64,000 bases of DNA from Achatina immaculata (Eukaryota; Mollusca; Gastropoda; Stylommatophora; Achatinidae), in NCBI GenBank assembly GCA_009760885.1, contig CM019692.1, positions 53,132,355 to 53,196,354 on the forward strand. The letters run 5' to 3'. The notes under the pieces were generated by a model that did no database searches, was not told where the DNA came from, and saw only the letters and a list, made by a program, of their open reading frames with translations. The translations under genes were made by a program, and so were the position numbers. This document shows, piece after piece, positions 20,665 through 31,428 of this stretch (its first letter is position 1; every line of letters begins with the position of its first letter).

Positions 20665-21838
20665 ATGAAAGCATTCTTTCAAAAGGAAGAGAAACAAGAG
20701 ATCATATATTCAATATTAATAATAGAGAAATGCAGAGAATTTAATGTGAATCTATTTTTATCTTTTCTAAATTATTCAAAGGCATTTGATTGTGTACAAC
20801 ACCAGAAACTTTGGGAAATAATGGAAAAAAATGGGATTTCCAACACATTTGATACAATTAACATCACTGCTGTATCTAGACCAGCAACCAGCAGTAAGAA
20901 TAAATGGTGCAACAACTTGGTTGACATAAAACAAGGGGTCCATCAGGGGTGCATATTGTCACCCTACTTATTTAACTTGTATACTGAAAATATAACGAGG
21001 AATGTTAAAGAAGATGTAGACAAAGAATATTACGATATATAAAAATTGGAGGTCATGAAATACCAGAGATTAGATATACTGATGACACAGTGTTACTGTC
21101 CACGACACAAAAAGAATAGAAAAACTAATTATGTCAGTCCCTAAGAACAGCAAAGAGCAAAACCTCTATCTTAATGCGAGGAAAAGTAAATTGATGACAA
21201 CTTACAAAACAAATAAGGCAGCTGAAATATGTATCAGCGAGGAAAAATTGGAAAAGGTGGAGAATTTTGAATATCTTGGATCATTACTAACTAATAATGG
21301 AGATACGATGAGGGAAATTAAAAGGAGGACATCTATCGCTCATCAAAAAGTAAAACCGACTAAAGAAGCCGTGGAAAGGAACAGACAGAACTACAAAAAT
21401 AAGATTTTTAAGGGTATGCATCTTTCTCATCGCTACATATACACTTAACAAAACAGCTGATAAACACATAAATGCCTTTGAATGTAAATGCTACAGAAGA
21501 GTTCTTCAAATATCATGGACACAAAAAAAAAGAACAAATATATCCATACTGTAAGAGCTTAATACTGAAGAAGGCTGGCTAGTAAAGAGAATTAAACAGA
21601 GAAAACTTAAATATTGTGGACATATTAAACGTCACGAGAACTTAGAGAAGACCTTCTTGGAAGAGTACATAACAGGAAATAGAAAGAGAAGAAGGTGAAG
21701 ATGGATGCAAGATATCGTTGACGATCTGCGAACGGACGCATCAGCAGCAGGGCATCTTGCTTACAACTGAGAGGCATACATGAGAGCTGTTAGGAAGGTA
21801 AAGTTCCGCAAGGGACATGCAAATGACTGACTGACTGT
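20665..21838 (+). mobile_element. LINE family A, reverse transcriptase to 3' end, catalytically dead
   Basis: The longest family A copy here. It starts in the palm (FLNYSKAFDCVQHQKLW; motif A normally has Asp where this has Asn), continues DIKQGVHQGCILSPYLF and LYTENITRNV. After a stop at 21040 the YADD box reads YTDD (about 21076). Then come ISEEKLEKVENFEYLGSLL at about 21234-21290, a frameshifted C-terminal block and the final GHAND at 21817-21831, followed by a (CTGA)n tail. Both catalytic boxes are altered in addition to the stops, so it is long dead. Confidence 0.92.
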
Positions 21839-21839
21839 A

Positions 21840-22138
21840 TGTAGAAGGCTGAGCTTTCAGTTTTCTTGGTGCACCTGTAGCTCTAGTCTTCACGTTTTCC
21901 TTCCTGTCATGGCTGCGGCTTTCTTATTCATTGATTATTAGTTATGTGGGTCTTTGCTTTCCGGTGACAGAGTTTATCTGTCCTGTCTCTGTCTTGAGAC
22001 GCAATCTGTGGTCTGTGACCTGGTCTGTGGTCTGACTGTTTATGGTTTATGGTCTGGATCATCATTATTGCACGCTGGGCATGTTCATACGTCTTCTGAC
22101 CCCGCCCCCCAGTCCTAACATATACATCAGCGTCATGT
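21840..22138. other. Unique spacer
   Basis: About 300 bp of unique DNA between LINE A and the 23-bp array. It includes a short 'ggtctgtggtctg' run that leads into the array. Confidence 0.4.
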
Positions 22139-22139
22139 G

Positions 22140-22540
22140 GCTGATAGTGCCTGTCCTGATCTGTGGTCTGATTTTGTCCTGATCTGTGGTCTGACTTTGT
22201 CCTGATCTGTGGTCTGACTTTGTCCTGATCTGTGGTCTGACTTTGTCCTGATCTGTGGTCTGACTTCAATCTGATCTGTGGTATGACTCTGACCTGATCT
22301 GTGGCCTGACTCTGACTGATCTGTGGTCTGACTCTAATCTGATCTGTGGTCTGACTCTGACCTGATCTGTGGTCTGACTCCAATCTGATCTGTGGTATGA
22401 CTCTGACCTGATCTGTGGTCTGACTCTGACCTGATCTGTGGTCTGACTCTAATCTGATCTGTGGTCTGACTCTGTCCTGATCTGTGGTCTCAGTCCTGAT
22501 CTGTGGTCTGACTCTGACCTGATCCGTGTTCTGACTGTCT
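22140..22540. repeat. 23-bp minisatellite, about 17 copies
   Basis: Units: 'gtcctgatctgtggtctgac' plus 'ttt', with variants 'tctgac', 'tctaat' and 'ttcaat'. Variant order suggests two local block duplications (the 'ccaatctgatctgtggtatg' unit recurs 120 bp apart at about 22266 and 22381). Confidence 0.94.
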
Positions 22541-22609
22541 TCTGAACTGCAGATAACATGGCTTGATAATGCGTGTGTTCCTCATCAATATTTTCCTCCC
22601 TATTTTTCA

Positions 22610-22815
22610 TCTTCTCTTCGCTCCGCTGCCTGCTCTTCTTCTTCTTCTCTTCTCTCCGCTGCCTGCTCTTCTTCTTCTTCTCTTCGCTCCGCTGCCTGCT
22701 CTTCTTCTTCTTCTCTTCACTCTGCTGCCTGCTCTTCTTCTTCTTCTTCTCTTCACTCTGCTGCCTGCTCTTCTTCTTCTTCTTTTCACTCCGCTGCTTG
22801 CTCTTCTTTTTCTTT
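22610..22815. repeat. 33-36-bp pyrimidine-rich minisatellite, 6 copies
   Basis: Units: 'cgctgcctgctcttcttctt' plus 'cttctcttcactc'. The plus strand is nearly pure pyrimidine, so the 60 and 127-codon minus frames read Lys/Arg-rich repeats (RRRRRAGSG). A polypurine-polypyrimidine tract, with CTT slippage accounting for length variation. Confidence 0.93.
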
Positions 22816-22819
22816 CTTC

Positions 22820-23715
22820 TTTTATTTATCATCTTGTTGGTCTCCCTTTCTGCTTGTCATCCTCCGATAATTCTTCCTGCTCTTCTTCTTCATCCTTCTT
22901 ATAGAAAGTTAAAACGCTTTAAGAAAACAAATATAAACAGCTTTATTAAATAACAAGTACAAAGTTGTGATGTTTCTGCTTACACCTTAATCATACAAAA
23001 ACTTACAGGACAGAGAAAAAAGCAAAGAAGATAAAATATAAGTTCACATGAAAAAGTGCTATACAACAAATAGGAATGGAAAAAAAGAAAAAAATGGAGC
23101 ACTTGGCTGTGACTTGTGAGAGGTTGCGCCCAGGAACGCGTGTGGTAGAGTGTAGAGAATGTTTAAATGGAGATTTGAATTGTGTGTTAAGTAGGTAGTA
23201 AAGAGGAGATGGGGATCGCGGAAAGGAAAGAGAGAGAGAGAGTTATAAAGTGGTAATCTAGCCAAGAGAAGACTAAGTGGAATAGGTGAATGTGGTTGGG
23301 GTAGAGCTTTTGTAATCTAATGGCGCGAGGAGAGTCTGAAATACGCGTTGCAGCTGAGGAAGGAAAGAACTTAATGTATAGGGGATGTGACTTTGGAGAA
23401 GGGGAATGTTAGGTATAGCTGAATTTCGAGTTCAAACCATGTGGTTTCGACGTCCAGTATTCCTGAATGTAGCGGTTCTCAAGCGCTAGGGAGATTTTGT
23501 CATCAGATGGACGATGTTTAATGGTTATTACCAGAAAATCTGATTTGCCTCAGTGGTTGTGGCCCGTTGAAAATGATTAAGGTCCGATCTAGAAGGATTC
23601 TGGGTGATATCATTTAGATGTTCTTGCATGCAGTAACCTAAATCTAAGACTGTTTTCACCAATATAAGTTATCCTACACCTTTTGCGCAGATAGCGTATA
23701 TTACTTTTGTCAGTT
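22820..23715. other. Unique spacer
   Basis: Unique DNA of about 900 bp. The most open frame is a 68-codon minus frame at 23059-23265 with no known domain. An (AG)n run sits at 23231-23242. Confidence 0.45.
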
Positions 23716-23724
23716 CTGTGTTCT

Positions 23725-25015
23725 ACACTCCCACTGACAGCCATACATTTATACTTTATACTTCCTCTCACACTGGAAACCTGTAGGGACTCCATCCCAG
23801 ACTCCCAGTTCCTCCGTCTTCGCCTCCGATGCCAGGATGACCAGGACTTTATGGACCAAACCAAAAAAACAGAAGTCGTCGTCGCTATCCAGAAAAAATC
23901 TTTCGGAAAATGTTCAACCGCATCCAAAAAGTTGAGCCGCAAGAACATGTTCAGGAAAAAAAAACCTGTGACTTCATCTGAAAGAGTCAAATTAATGCTT
24001 CCTTTTCATCCACATAAACCTGTGACTTCATCCGAAAGAGTCAAATTAATGCTTCCTTTTCATCCACATAAACCTGTGACTTCATCCGAAAGAGTCAAAT
24101 TAATGCTTCCTTTTCATCCACATAAACCTGTGACTTCATCCGAAAGAGTCAAATTAATGCTTCCTTTTCATCCACATAAACCTGTGACTTCATCCGAAAG
24201 ATTCAAATTAATGCTCCCTTTTCATCCACATAAACCTGTGACTTCATCCGAAAGAGTCAAATTAATGCTTCCTTTTCATCCACATAAACCTGTGACTTCA
24301 TCCGAAAGAGTCAAATTAATGCTTCCTTTTCATCCACACAAACCTGTGACTTCATCCGAAAGAGTCAAATTAATGCTTCCTTTTCATCCACATAAACCTG
24401 TGACTTCATCCGAAAGAGTCAGATTAATGCTTCCTTTTTACCCACATAAACCTGTGACTTCATACGAAAGAATCAGATTAATGCTTCCTTTTCATCCACA
24501 CATTTAATAAAGTTCTCGATTGTTATTTGCCAACAATACAACTCGACCCCGACACTGGCCATGATCTATCCCTATTAAGCCTACAAACCAGATCTACAGC
24601 TCATCTTCGTCCAGAGCCACCTGAAGCGGAATTCTGCATAAGCTAATACCAGAGAATGCAAACATCCTCGCTGTTATCTGCCCTGTAGTCTGAGAAACGA
24701 AAACGATCACCTTTCTCAAAATCATCCTCACTCTCCATGAGGTATTCGCATGGGAGACCCGAAACATACGCCACTGTGTGCAAAAGGTGTAGGGTAACAT
24801 GTTGGTGAAAATGATCTCAAATTAGGTGACTGAATGCAGGAACATCTGTATGATATCACTCAGAATGCTTCTAAACCAGTCTCTTAATCATTTCAACGGC
24901 CCCAACCACAGAGACAAATCTTATTTTTTTTTTTTATGATTGAGGTGTAAACCGAAACCTCACAGATATGTGCTCCTTATTTAATAAAACTGTTCCTATT
25001 TTTTTCACAAATAGT
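23725..25015 (+). mobile_element. Penelope-like element relic with amplified reverse transcriptase segment
   Basis: The plus frame at 23707-24507 contains SIPDSQFLRLRLRCQDDQDF, matching the conserved block that follows the reverse transcriptase in Penelope-like elements (SIPYSQFLRLRRIC type), then KCSTASKKL. It leads into PVTSSERVKLMLPFHPH, where the family has a 'P(F/Y)xP/HPHN' strand; this 18-residue segment is repeated ten times. Past the array, frameshifted traces of the GIY-YIG endonuclease region remain, clearest at 24865-24915 (ASKPVS, then NHFNGPNHRD). The 3' end (aaaccgaaacctcacag, then 'taataaaactgttcct') matches 52655-52730. Dead element. Confidence 0.75.
23966..24505 (+). repeat. 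54-bp in-frame repeat inside the Penelope-like reverse transcriptase, 10 copies
   Basis: Unit 'aaacctgtgacttcatccga' plus 'aagagtcaaattaatgcttc' plus 'cttttcatccacat' is 18 codons and never breaks frame over ten copies. Copies are nearly identical, with variant units at both ends and one (attcaaattaatgctcc) in the middle. The first unit continues directly from the upstream Penelope coding frame, so the array arose from the element's own sequence. Confidence 0.95.
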
Positions 25016-25265
25016 TTTAACATTTTGTTATCACAGCTTTACTGCAGTGACTTCGTGTATAGTTATATATTTAATTTTATATACTTATACACTAATTATT
25101 AGTGTGTTGCATGCTTCTTATATTATTCTTGTTCTTTTTCGTCTTCTTGTTCCACTTCTCCTCCTTTTCTATTTTCTCATACTCTCATCTTCCTTCACAT
25201 TCTCATCTTCTTCTTTTTCGTCTTCTTGTTCCACTTCTCCACTGGAACTCTCATGTGCAAAGTCT
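25016..25265. other. AT-rich and pyrimidine-rich spacer with LINE target duplication
   Basis: Contains a polypyrimidine block (25150-25240) whose sequence recurs at 26133-26200 on the far side of the LINE. The 87-codon frame over it is low complexity. Confidence 0.6.
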
Positions 25266-25267
25266 AA

Positions 25268-26130
25268 CAAAACTCATTACACAAAAGGTATACCAGTTAG
25301 TCAAAATTAAGCACTTCATCGATCAAGACACAAGGAAGACATACTACATATCTCATATACAAACACATTTAGACTATTGCTCAACAGTTTGGGATGGTTG
25401 CTCAGTGTCAAATACAAAGAAGCTTTGCTCACTCCAAAAGCGAGCAGTAAAGCTTATTAGTGACAAAGATCAAGCACAAACAATTAACCAGCACAAACGT
25501 ATCAAAATACTGCCTCTTAAGAACAGGTTCCTCTTTAACAAAGCCAAGTTAGTACATCAAATTCTTTCACGGCATGATCCGCCTTATCTATGGAACCTGT
25601 ATAAATTTAGCCCAAAGTGCAGCCAACGCTTTAACAACATATGTCTTCCAAAACCTAGACTTGATCTTTACAAGAAAAGCTTTAGTTATTCTGCTGCTCA
25701 TCTTTGGAATACTCTCCCATCCTATATAAAAAATATAAATTATACTCCTTCCTATAACTACAAGCTTTCCCGATATCTATTTGATGTTGACTACTTGCCT
25801 CCATGAATTATAAAACTTTAAAGTTATCTTAAACTGCTTACAGGCATCGAATACAATTAATTGTTTTCTGAATAGTCCCGAAAATTTTGTTTAGTAGATA
25901 GTCATTTATAATGTATGTAGTTACTTCTGTACTGAGTGAATGTTTAAGAGCGAAACGTAAATGTTATATTTTATTTTATGTCTCTCAGCTTCAATGTTTG
26001 TTATGTTTGTTATATGAACAGCATATTTGTAGAATGTCTGGAATAGAGTGAAAGATGTATGATAAAGGGCAGAATGTCAGACGGGCCTGCGTGCCCAATT
26101 CTTAACCATTTTGAAATAAACATCAATCAA
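25268..26130 (+). mobile_element. CR1/L2-like LINE, reverse transcriptase C-terminus and 3' UTR
   Basis: The frame reads SHIQTHLDYCSTVWDGCS, KLCSLQKRAVKLISD, HDPPYLWNLY and SYSAAHLWNTLPSYI, the standard ending of CR1/L2/Rex-type reverse transcriptases (HLDYC...W, RAARLI, AxxWNxLP). It ends with a stop at 25804. A 3' UTR follows with short tail repeats (atcaatcaatc) at 26122-26131. 5'-truncated near 25268 but with an undamaged frame for about 170 codons, so this is one of the younger insertions here. Flanked by a duplicated pyrimidine block. Confidence 0.88.
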
Positions 26131-26131
26131 T

Positions 26132-26880
26132 CTATCTCCTCCTTTTCTATTTTCTCCTACTTTCATCTTCCTTCACATTCTCATCTTCTTTTTTCTCCTT
26201 CTTCTCCTCATCACCTCCCTCTTCGCCCCCCCCCCAAAAAAAAAACCCAACTAATAAATACACATTCTGAAGTAAGGATGTATATTATCAGCACATCAGA
26301 TGCACACTTGAGCTTCTACAAATCTCCATACCTCTCATCCAGAGAAGAGAATTGTATGAGTTTCTTTGTCCCGTCTTGACCTGGTCGTTTATGTAGCACG
26401 TGACTGGTTGTCATTGTACCATTGCACTATGGGAGCTGCCCGGTCCTTGTAATTCTCAGTTTTGTGACGTCTGACAGCCAAAAACCCCAGAAGACTTTCT
26501 GATTTATGGTATTTTTTATTAACAAGATAACGTGAATCGTGTTTATAGAGTCCAGACAACTCCTTCTACTATCTGTTCCTGTAATTATACAGCGTGTACT
26601 GTATGATTTTTGTGAGCACTTTATAATAAATCGGGTATAATTTTGTGATAGAGAAATATACATTATCTTGTAGCAGTGCTTCTACTCGTAAATTTGTGGG
26701 TTAATGTCTTACGGGGGGGGGGGGGGGGGTTGCAAGTTTTTCGTGCTGTCACTTTGCAGGATTTTGTAGAATGTGATGGCGTTCATATTTAGCAGATACG
26801 AAGAACTGGGGCTTGCGTACAATAATAGAGCATACAGTGTTGTGCATTGTGCATATTTCCGAAGCTAAACTGTGCGTCAT
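26132..26880. other. Unique spacer with poly-A and poly-G runs
   Basis: After the second pyrimidine block come A/C homopolymers (26226-26246) and a G17 run (26715-26731). No gene or element recognised. Confidence 0.45.
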
Positions 26881-26884
26881 AAAG

Positions 26885-26962
26885 TTCAGTCAATCAATCA
26901 GTCAGTCAATCAGTCATTCAGTCAGTCAGTCAACCAGTCAGTCAATCAATCAGTCAGTCAGT
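26885..26962. repeat. (CAGT/CAAT)n microsatellite
   Basis: Tetranucleotide tract of cagt, caat, catt and caac units. It has the same composition as the 3' tails of LINE family A, so it may be the remnant tail of a lost insertion, though no LINE sequence is attached. Confidence 0.9.
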
Positions 26963-27019
26963 GTGCTCTGTCACATTATTATGATATTCACTCTGGGGCG
27001 AAGACGCTGTCCATTTTGG

Positions 27020-27475
27020 TAATCAGCGACCCATAGCTGATATACCGACGTTGAGGTTGGTGACCCATAGCTGATATACCGACGTCAAGGTTGGTGACCC
27101 ATAGCTGATATTCCGACGTCAAGGTTGGTGACCCATAGCTGATATACCGACGTCAAGGTTGGCGTCCATAGCTGATATACGGGCGTCAAGGTTGGTGACT
27201 CATAACTGATATACCGACGTCAAGGTTGGCGTCCATAGCTGATATACGGGCGTCAAGGTTGGTGACTCATAACTGATATACCGACGTCAAGGTTGATGAC
27301 TCATAACTGATATACCGACGTCAAGGTTGGTGACCATAGCTGATATACCGACGTCAAGGTTGGCGACCATAACTGACATACCGACATCAAGGTTGGTGAC
27401 CATAGCTGATATACCGGCGTCAAGGTTGGTGACCATAGCTGATATACTGGCGTCAAGGTTGGCGAACCATAGCTG
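27020..27475. repeat. 34-bp minisatellite at the edge of repeat R, about 14 copies
   Basis: Units: 'tgacccatagctgatatacc' plus 'gacgtcaaggttgg', with a 33-bp variant lacking one c. The unit is the terminal part of dispersed repeat R, which elsewhere (32200-32280) has only one to two copies of it. The array therefore grew from the end of R. Confidence 0.95.
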
Positions 27476-27720
27476 ACCAAGACCCCATCTTCGTTGATAC
27501 CCCGAGTAACAGCCCTAGCCTGGTTAACGGGATAGGAATCGCCATAATCTACAAGGCGGTGGAGTCTGATAAAGAAGTACTCCACGTCCCTGCTTTTTAG
27601 CTGCACTCCGACAGATGAAAAATAGCTGCCATAACCCGCTCCCACGCCGATAAGATGCTGTCCCTCAACACCTTCACAGCATCGGCTTCAAGGAAACTCA
27701 GCTTGCAAGTCCAGAGAGAC
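27470..27720 (+). repeat. Dispersed repeat R, copy 1
   Basis: Core of about 250 bp beginning 'ccatagctgaccaagacccc' and containing 'ctagcctggttaacggga', 'ctgccataacccgctcc' and 'ctcaacaccttcacagcatc'. Homologous over its length to 28985-29315 and, inverted, to 31930-32275. No reverse transcriptase, transposase or tRNA-like head is visible, so the class is unknown. Confidence 0.85.
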
Positions 27721-27721
27721 A

Positions 27722-28985
27722 GAAGACAAGACAGGGCAATACAAGCTATTCACAGTAGTGTAAAATTTCCAAAAACATGTTAACAAATGTTAAACGTTAT
27801 TTCCAGTTCAGTTACTTCTCTCTCTTTTTTTTAACCATTTGGAGCAGATATCACTAACTGCATGTGAAAGTATCACTAACTGCATGTGAAAGTATCACTG
27901 ACTGAGAATTCGCACTGTCTGAGCTTCACAACGTTGTGTTAGAACAGGGGAGTTAAGCTTCAGTGCACTCAAGGGCTATAATTTATAATGCTTGAGTGAA
28001 ATGGCGGTTCGCATTTACATCAACACTTTTTTTTTTTTGTCGAGTCACAGAAAATGTCTCCATGAATTTTACTGTCAGTTTGGTGATGTGGTGATTTATT
28101 ACCTCCACAGCATAGGAGTGAAAATCATCGTTTCTTTGTTAACAATATTAGTCTTAATAAAGTAAGTTACATTTTCATAATAGTCTCTCAAGTTGCAATA
28201 GAAGGCAAAAGCGGACCTCGTACGACCCACGGGCCTCTAATTGGGCGCCGAAGGCGGATTTACATTAATTGAATGAATGATGTAATATTCTAGTTGACTT
28301 ATATTATATTGCTTCTGCTTGTATGCTGCTGGTTGTCTGTTGTGCTGACTATAATACGATTGTACAGACAGAAGAGGACGAAACACTCACTGCAGTGATA
28401 TACACTTTGCAGGACATTCAGGACGATCACATACTGGCACATTGGATATATCTATCAAGACTGCGTTACCTTGGCACTCGCGTCCGATTTACTGCGTGAA
28501 CGTGGTGATGATGATGGTGATGGCTGAGGTAGAAAATACATAGAAATGGTTTCTCAGAACATGCGTACTCCAACACAAATAATTCCGGGCTGCTATCTAG
28601 CCAAGTTGCTAGGATAGCGCCATAAGAATTCAAGCAGGCTAGCAACTACCACATACTTAACACGACTACATTTCTCAACACAGACCGGACTACACTACCT
28701 TCTCACTCAACAGTCAAAACCTGTCTCCTCTCTGAGCTGAAACTTTCCTCTCAGACCTAGAACACAAAACTTACTTCCCACGTGCAACGAATGACTTGAA
28801 AACCACGAACTCTGACAGAGAAAACAAGCATGGGCCTAACTCTAACACATTCATTTAGAGTTATCTCAAGTGTTAAATGCCCTTGACCAAATACTGTCAT
28901 ACCCCACCCCCCCCCCCCCCCCCCCCATCCTGTGTGTTAGAACATAATCCGTTCTCTCTTTTTATGAGGGCGAAGACCTTGACGG
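27722..28985. other. Unique spacer with possible LINE tail and poly-C tract
   Basis: Mostly unique DNA. The phrase 'ttgggcgccgaaggcggatt' followed by 'ttgaatgaatgatg' at 28240-28283 looks like a truncated LINE 3' end with a (TGAA)n tail. 'gatgatgatggtgatgg' at 28507-28523 could be another. A long C run sits at 28903-28926. No gene recognised. Confidence 0.4.
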
Positions 28986-29315
28986 TTTTAGCAGTCATAG
29001 ATTCATAACTGACATGCTGGGGTCAGGGTTGACAAAAGAAAATCTGACTAAGACCCTGTCCCACCTCTCCGGTGTTACCCCTAGTAAGAGGCCTAGCCTG
29101 ACTAACGGGGAAGGGATCGCCATAGACCCCATGGTGGGGGTTTTCTGAAGAGGTAATGTAACCCCCCCCCCTCCTTCCTTTTGAGCTGCAATCAGGGACA
29201 GAAAACAGATGGCCGCCATAACCCGCTCCTGATCCGACACGATGCTGTGCCTCAACATCTTCACTGCGTCCACTTCAAAGGACACCAGCTCGCAGTTCAA
29301 GGGAGACAGAAAACA
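28985..29315 (+). repeat. Dispersed repeat R, copy 2
   Basis: Shares 'aagaccctgtccc', 'cctagcctgactaacgggg', 'ccgccataacccgctcctg' and 'ctcaacatcttcactgcgtc' with the other R copies, in the same order and spacing. Its right end (gggagacagaaaacagg) leads straight into the (AAGAC)n array, as in copy 1, which ends 'agacagaagacaagacaggg'. Confidence 0.85.
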
Positions 29316-29316
29316 G

Positions 29317-29575
29317 GACAAGACAAGGCGAGACAAGACAAGGCAAGACAAGACAAGACAAGACAAGACAAGACAAGGCAAGGAAAGGCAAGACAAGGCA
29401 AGACAAGACAAGACAAGACAAGGCAAAGCAAGACAAGACAAGACAAGACAAGACAAGACAAGGCAAAGCAAGACAAGACAAGACAAGACAAGACAAGGCA
29501 AAGCAAGACAAGACAAGACAAGACAAGACAAGACAAGGCAAGGCAAAGCAAGACAAGACAAGGCAAGGCAAGACA
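29317..29575. repeat. (AAGAC)n pentanucleotide array, about 50 units
   Basis: Tracts of 'aagac' interrupted by 'aaggc', 'aaagc' and 'aaggaaagg'. A 50-55-bp higher-order pattern (aaggcaaagc every 10-11 units) repeats at about 29418, 29460 and 29495. Six overlapping frames of 89-193 codons run through it because a 5-bp unit of this composition has no stops in most frames; none is a gene. Confidence 0.97.
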
Positions 29576-29579
29576 TATT

Positions 29580-29895
29580 CTTCTTGTTGAGTGTTTTCTT
29601 CTTCTGCGTCCAGCATAATCAGATGATAAGACATCCTTGAGGCTGTGCTTTTATTTATCCTTCAGCCACTGAGTATCTTAGATTATCATATTTTAAACGT
29701 ATAATGTGCGTGTTGCAAGTTTTAGTCGACATTGTTGCAAGTTATAATCGACATAACTTTAAATCAAAAACAAATTTAACTCATGAAGTAGCTCAAAACC
29801 ATCGTTTCTGACATGGTCGAGGAAGAAATAAAAATAAAAAAAAAACTCACAGTGCTATAAGTCCAGCTCCTAATAACACTTTAGTCGCCAGCTAA
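29580..29895. other. Unique spacer
   Basis: AT-rich unique DNA after the pentanucleotide array. Nothing recognised. Confidence 0.4.
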
Positions 29896-29896
29896 A

Positions 29897-30070
29897 TCAG
29901 CGGTTCTGTAACTGGGGTCCACGGATCTCTAGGAGGTCCACGAACGAAGAAATGAACTGGTTCAATTGAACAAAAATCTTGGCGTCATCAGGGTCCTGTT
30001 TAGTGCTTTATTTTTAAAAAAGCAGGTTCACAGCGGTTCTCAAACCGGAAAGGAGGTACACAGTCAAAGG
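29897..30070. mobile_element. Possible hAT-type terminal sequences
   Basis: Two phrases typical of hAT inverted-repeat ends, 'cagcggttctgtaactgggg' at 29898 and 'cagcggttctcaaaccgg' at 30032, occur in the same orientation 130 bp apart. They may be the ends of two partly deleted hAT elements. No matching opposite end or target duplication was found, so this is tentative. Confidence 0.35.
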
Positions 30071-30158
30071 ATAAAGAAGCACTGAGCCAAACTATTCACA
30101 AGTCAGACTACAACCCCGCAGCAATTGACTACATTTCCAGCTGCAAATTTGTCTAAAG

Positions 30159-30389
30159 TAGTGTTTCACAACGTGGGGCGTAACCACCCCTCCCACCTCC
30201 ACCCCAACAGGGGCAATTTGACAATTCTTTAGTGTTTTTGTAAGGAGGGGCAGTTAGAACATATTTATATTATCCTTGGTTCAGAACTTGATTGACTATT
30301 ATGCTGCGGGGGTTGGGGGGAGGGTGGGCATCCAAATCTTTGAGGCATTGAGGTGGGGCATGATCCAAAAAAAAGGTTGAGAAACACTG
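30159..30389. mobile_element. Non-autonomous hAT element (MITE), 231 bp, with perfect 8-bp target duplication
   Basis: The left end reads 'tagtgtttcacaacg' and the right end, complemented, 'cagtgtttctcaacc', the classic hAT inverted-repeat motif. The element is bounded by an identical 8-bp direct repeat 'gtctaaag' at 30151-30158 and 30390-30397, the length made by hAT transposases. The interior is GC-skewed and non-coding, so it would need a transposase supplied in trans. The intact duplication suggests a fairly recent insertion. Confidence 0.9.
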
Positions 30390-30499
30390 GTCTAAAGGTA
30401 AACGAAAGTTAGCGTAACCAGTGGAAATGAGTGCAGGGAATAGACCACCGCGGGCTGAGGCGCCTTGTCTGAGCCACAGACTGAAAAGTGCCTCAACAG

Positions 30500-31012
30500 A
30501 CGAAGAAACGCAACCATCACAACCAGCTCAGACGAAGAAACGCAACCATCACAACCAGCTCAGACGAAGAAACGCAGCCATCACAACCAGCTCAGATGAA
30601 GAAACGCAGCCATCACAACCAGCTCAGATGAAGAAACGCAGCCATCACAACCAGCTCAGATGAAGAAACGCAGCCATCACAACCAGCTCAGACGAAGAAA
30701 CGCAGCCATCACAACCAGCTCAGACGAAGAAACGCAGCCATCACAACCAGCTCAGACGAAGAAACGCAGCCATCACAACCAGCTCAGACGAAGAAACGCA
30801 GCCATCACAACCAGCTCAGACGAAGAAACGCAGCCATCACAACCAGCTCAGACGAAGAAACGCAGCCATCACAACCAGCTCAGACGAAGAAACGCAGCCA
30901 TCACAACCAGCTCAGACGAAGAAACGCAGCCATCACAACCAGCTCAGATGAAGAAACGCAACCATCACAACCAGCTCAGATGAAGAAACGCAACCATCAC
31001 AACCAGCTCAGA
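30500..31012. repeat. 32-bp minisatellite, 16 copies
   Basis: Units: 'cagacgaagaaacgcagcca' plus 'tcacaaccagct'. Outer units have 'caacc' and 'cagatg' variants on both sides, giving near-mirror symmetry around a homogeneous core. Frames of 80 and 107 codons are array translation. Confidence 0.97.
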
Positions 31013-31014
31013 CC

Positions 31015-31397
31015 AAGCGCCCGGCCGGACCTCGACTCCCGACAGGATGAGCTGTAAGATGATGCCTGAAAACTAGATATGACCTGCCACATCTGTCAGC
31101 GAGTTTGACGTCGACGTCTGAACCATCGGCAAAGAAGGATAAAAAAAAGGTGTTTTGTTTAATCCTTTGCACCAGATAACGCCAGATAAGTTGGGGTTTA
31201 GTTATTAAGAAACCGCACCAGGTTCCTGCAAGAACAGGTAATTCAGATCAAAGACTTTTGTTCCTGCTTACGATGTGGTTTTATATTCCTGGCTTCCTCA
31301 TATCACGCCCTGAATGCATCTGTTTTCTGTTTTCTTTACTTCTTCGTTTGTGTGAATTTGATCGAGTGCTTTCTTTCCCGCAGTTTTTGTAATTCCC

Positions 31398-31428
<31 letters not shown>

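Noticed and set aside
22449..22832. Lys/Arg-rich protein on the minus strand
   Set aside because: Translation of a CTT/CTC-rich minisatellite with no domain or start context.
23966..24505. CRISPR-like array
   Set aside because: Like every array here the copies are contiguous with no unique spacers, the setting is eukaryotic and no cas genes are present.
26885..26962. Telomere-like or recombination repeat
   Set aside because: It is a CAGT/CAAT tetranucleotide tract like LINE A tails; no telomeric hexamer.
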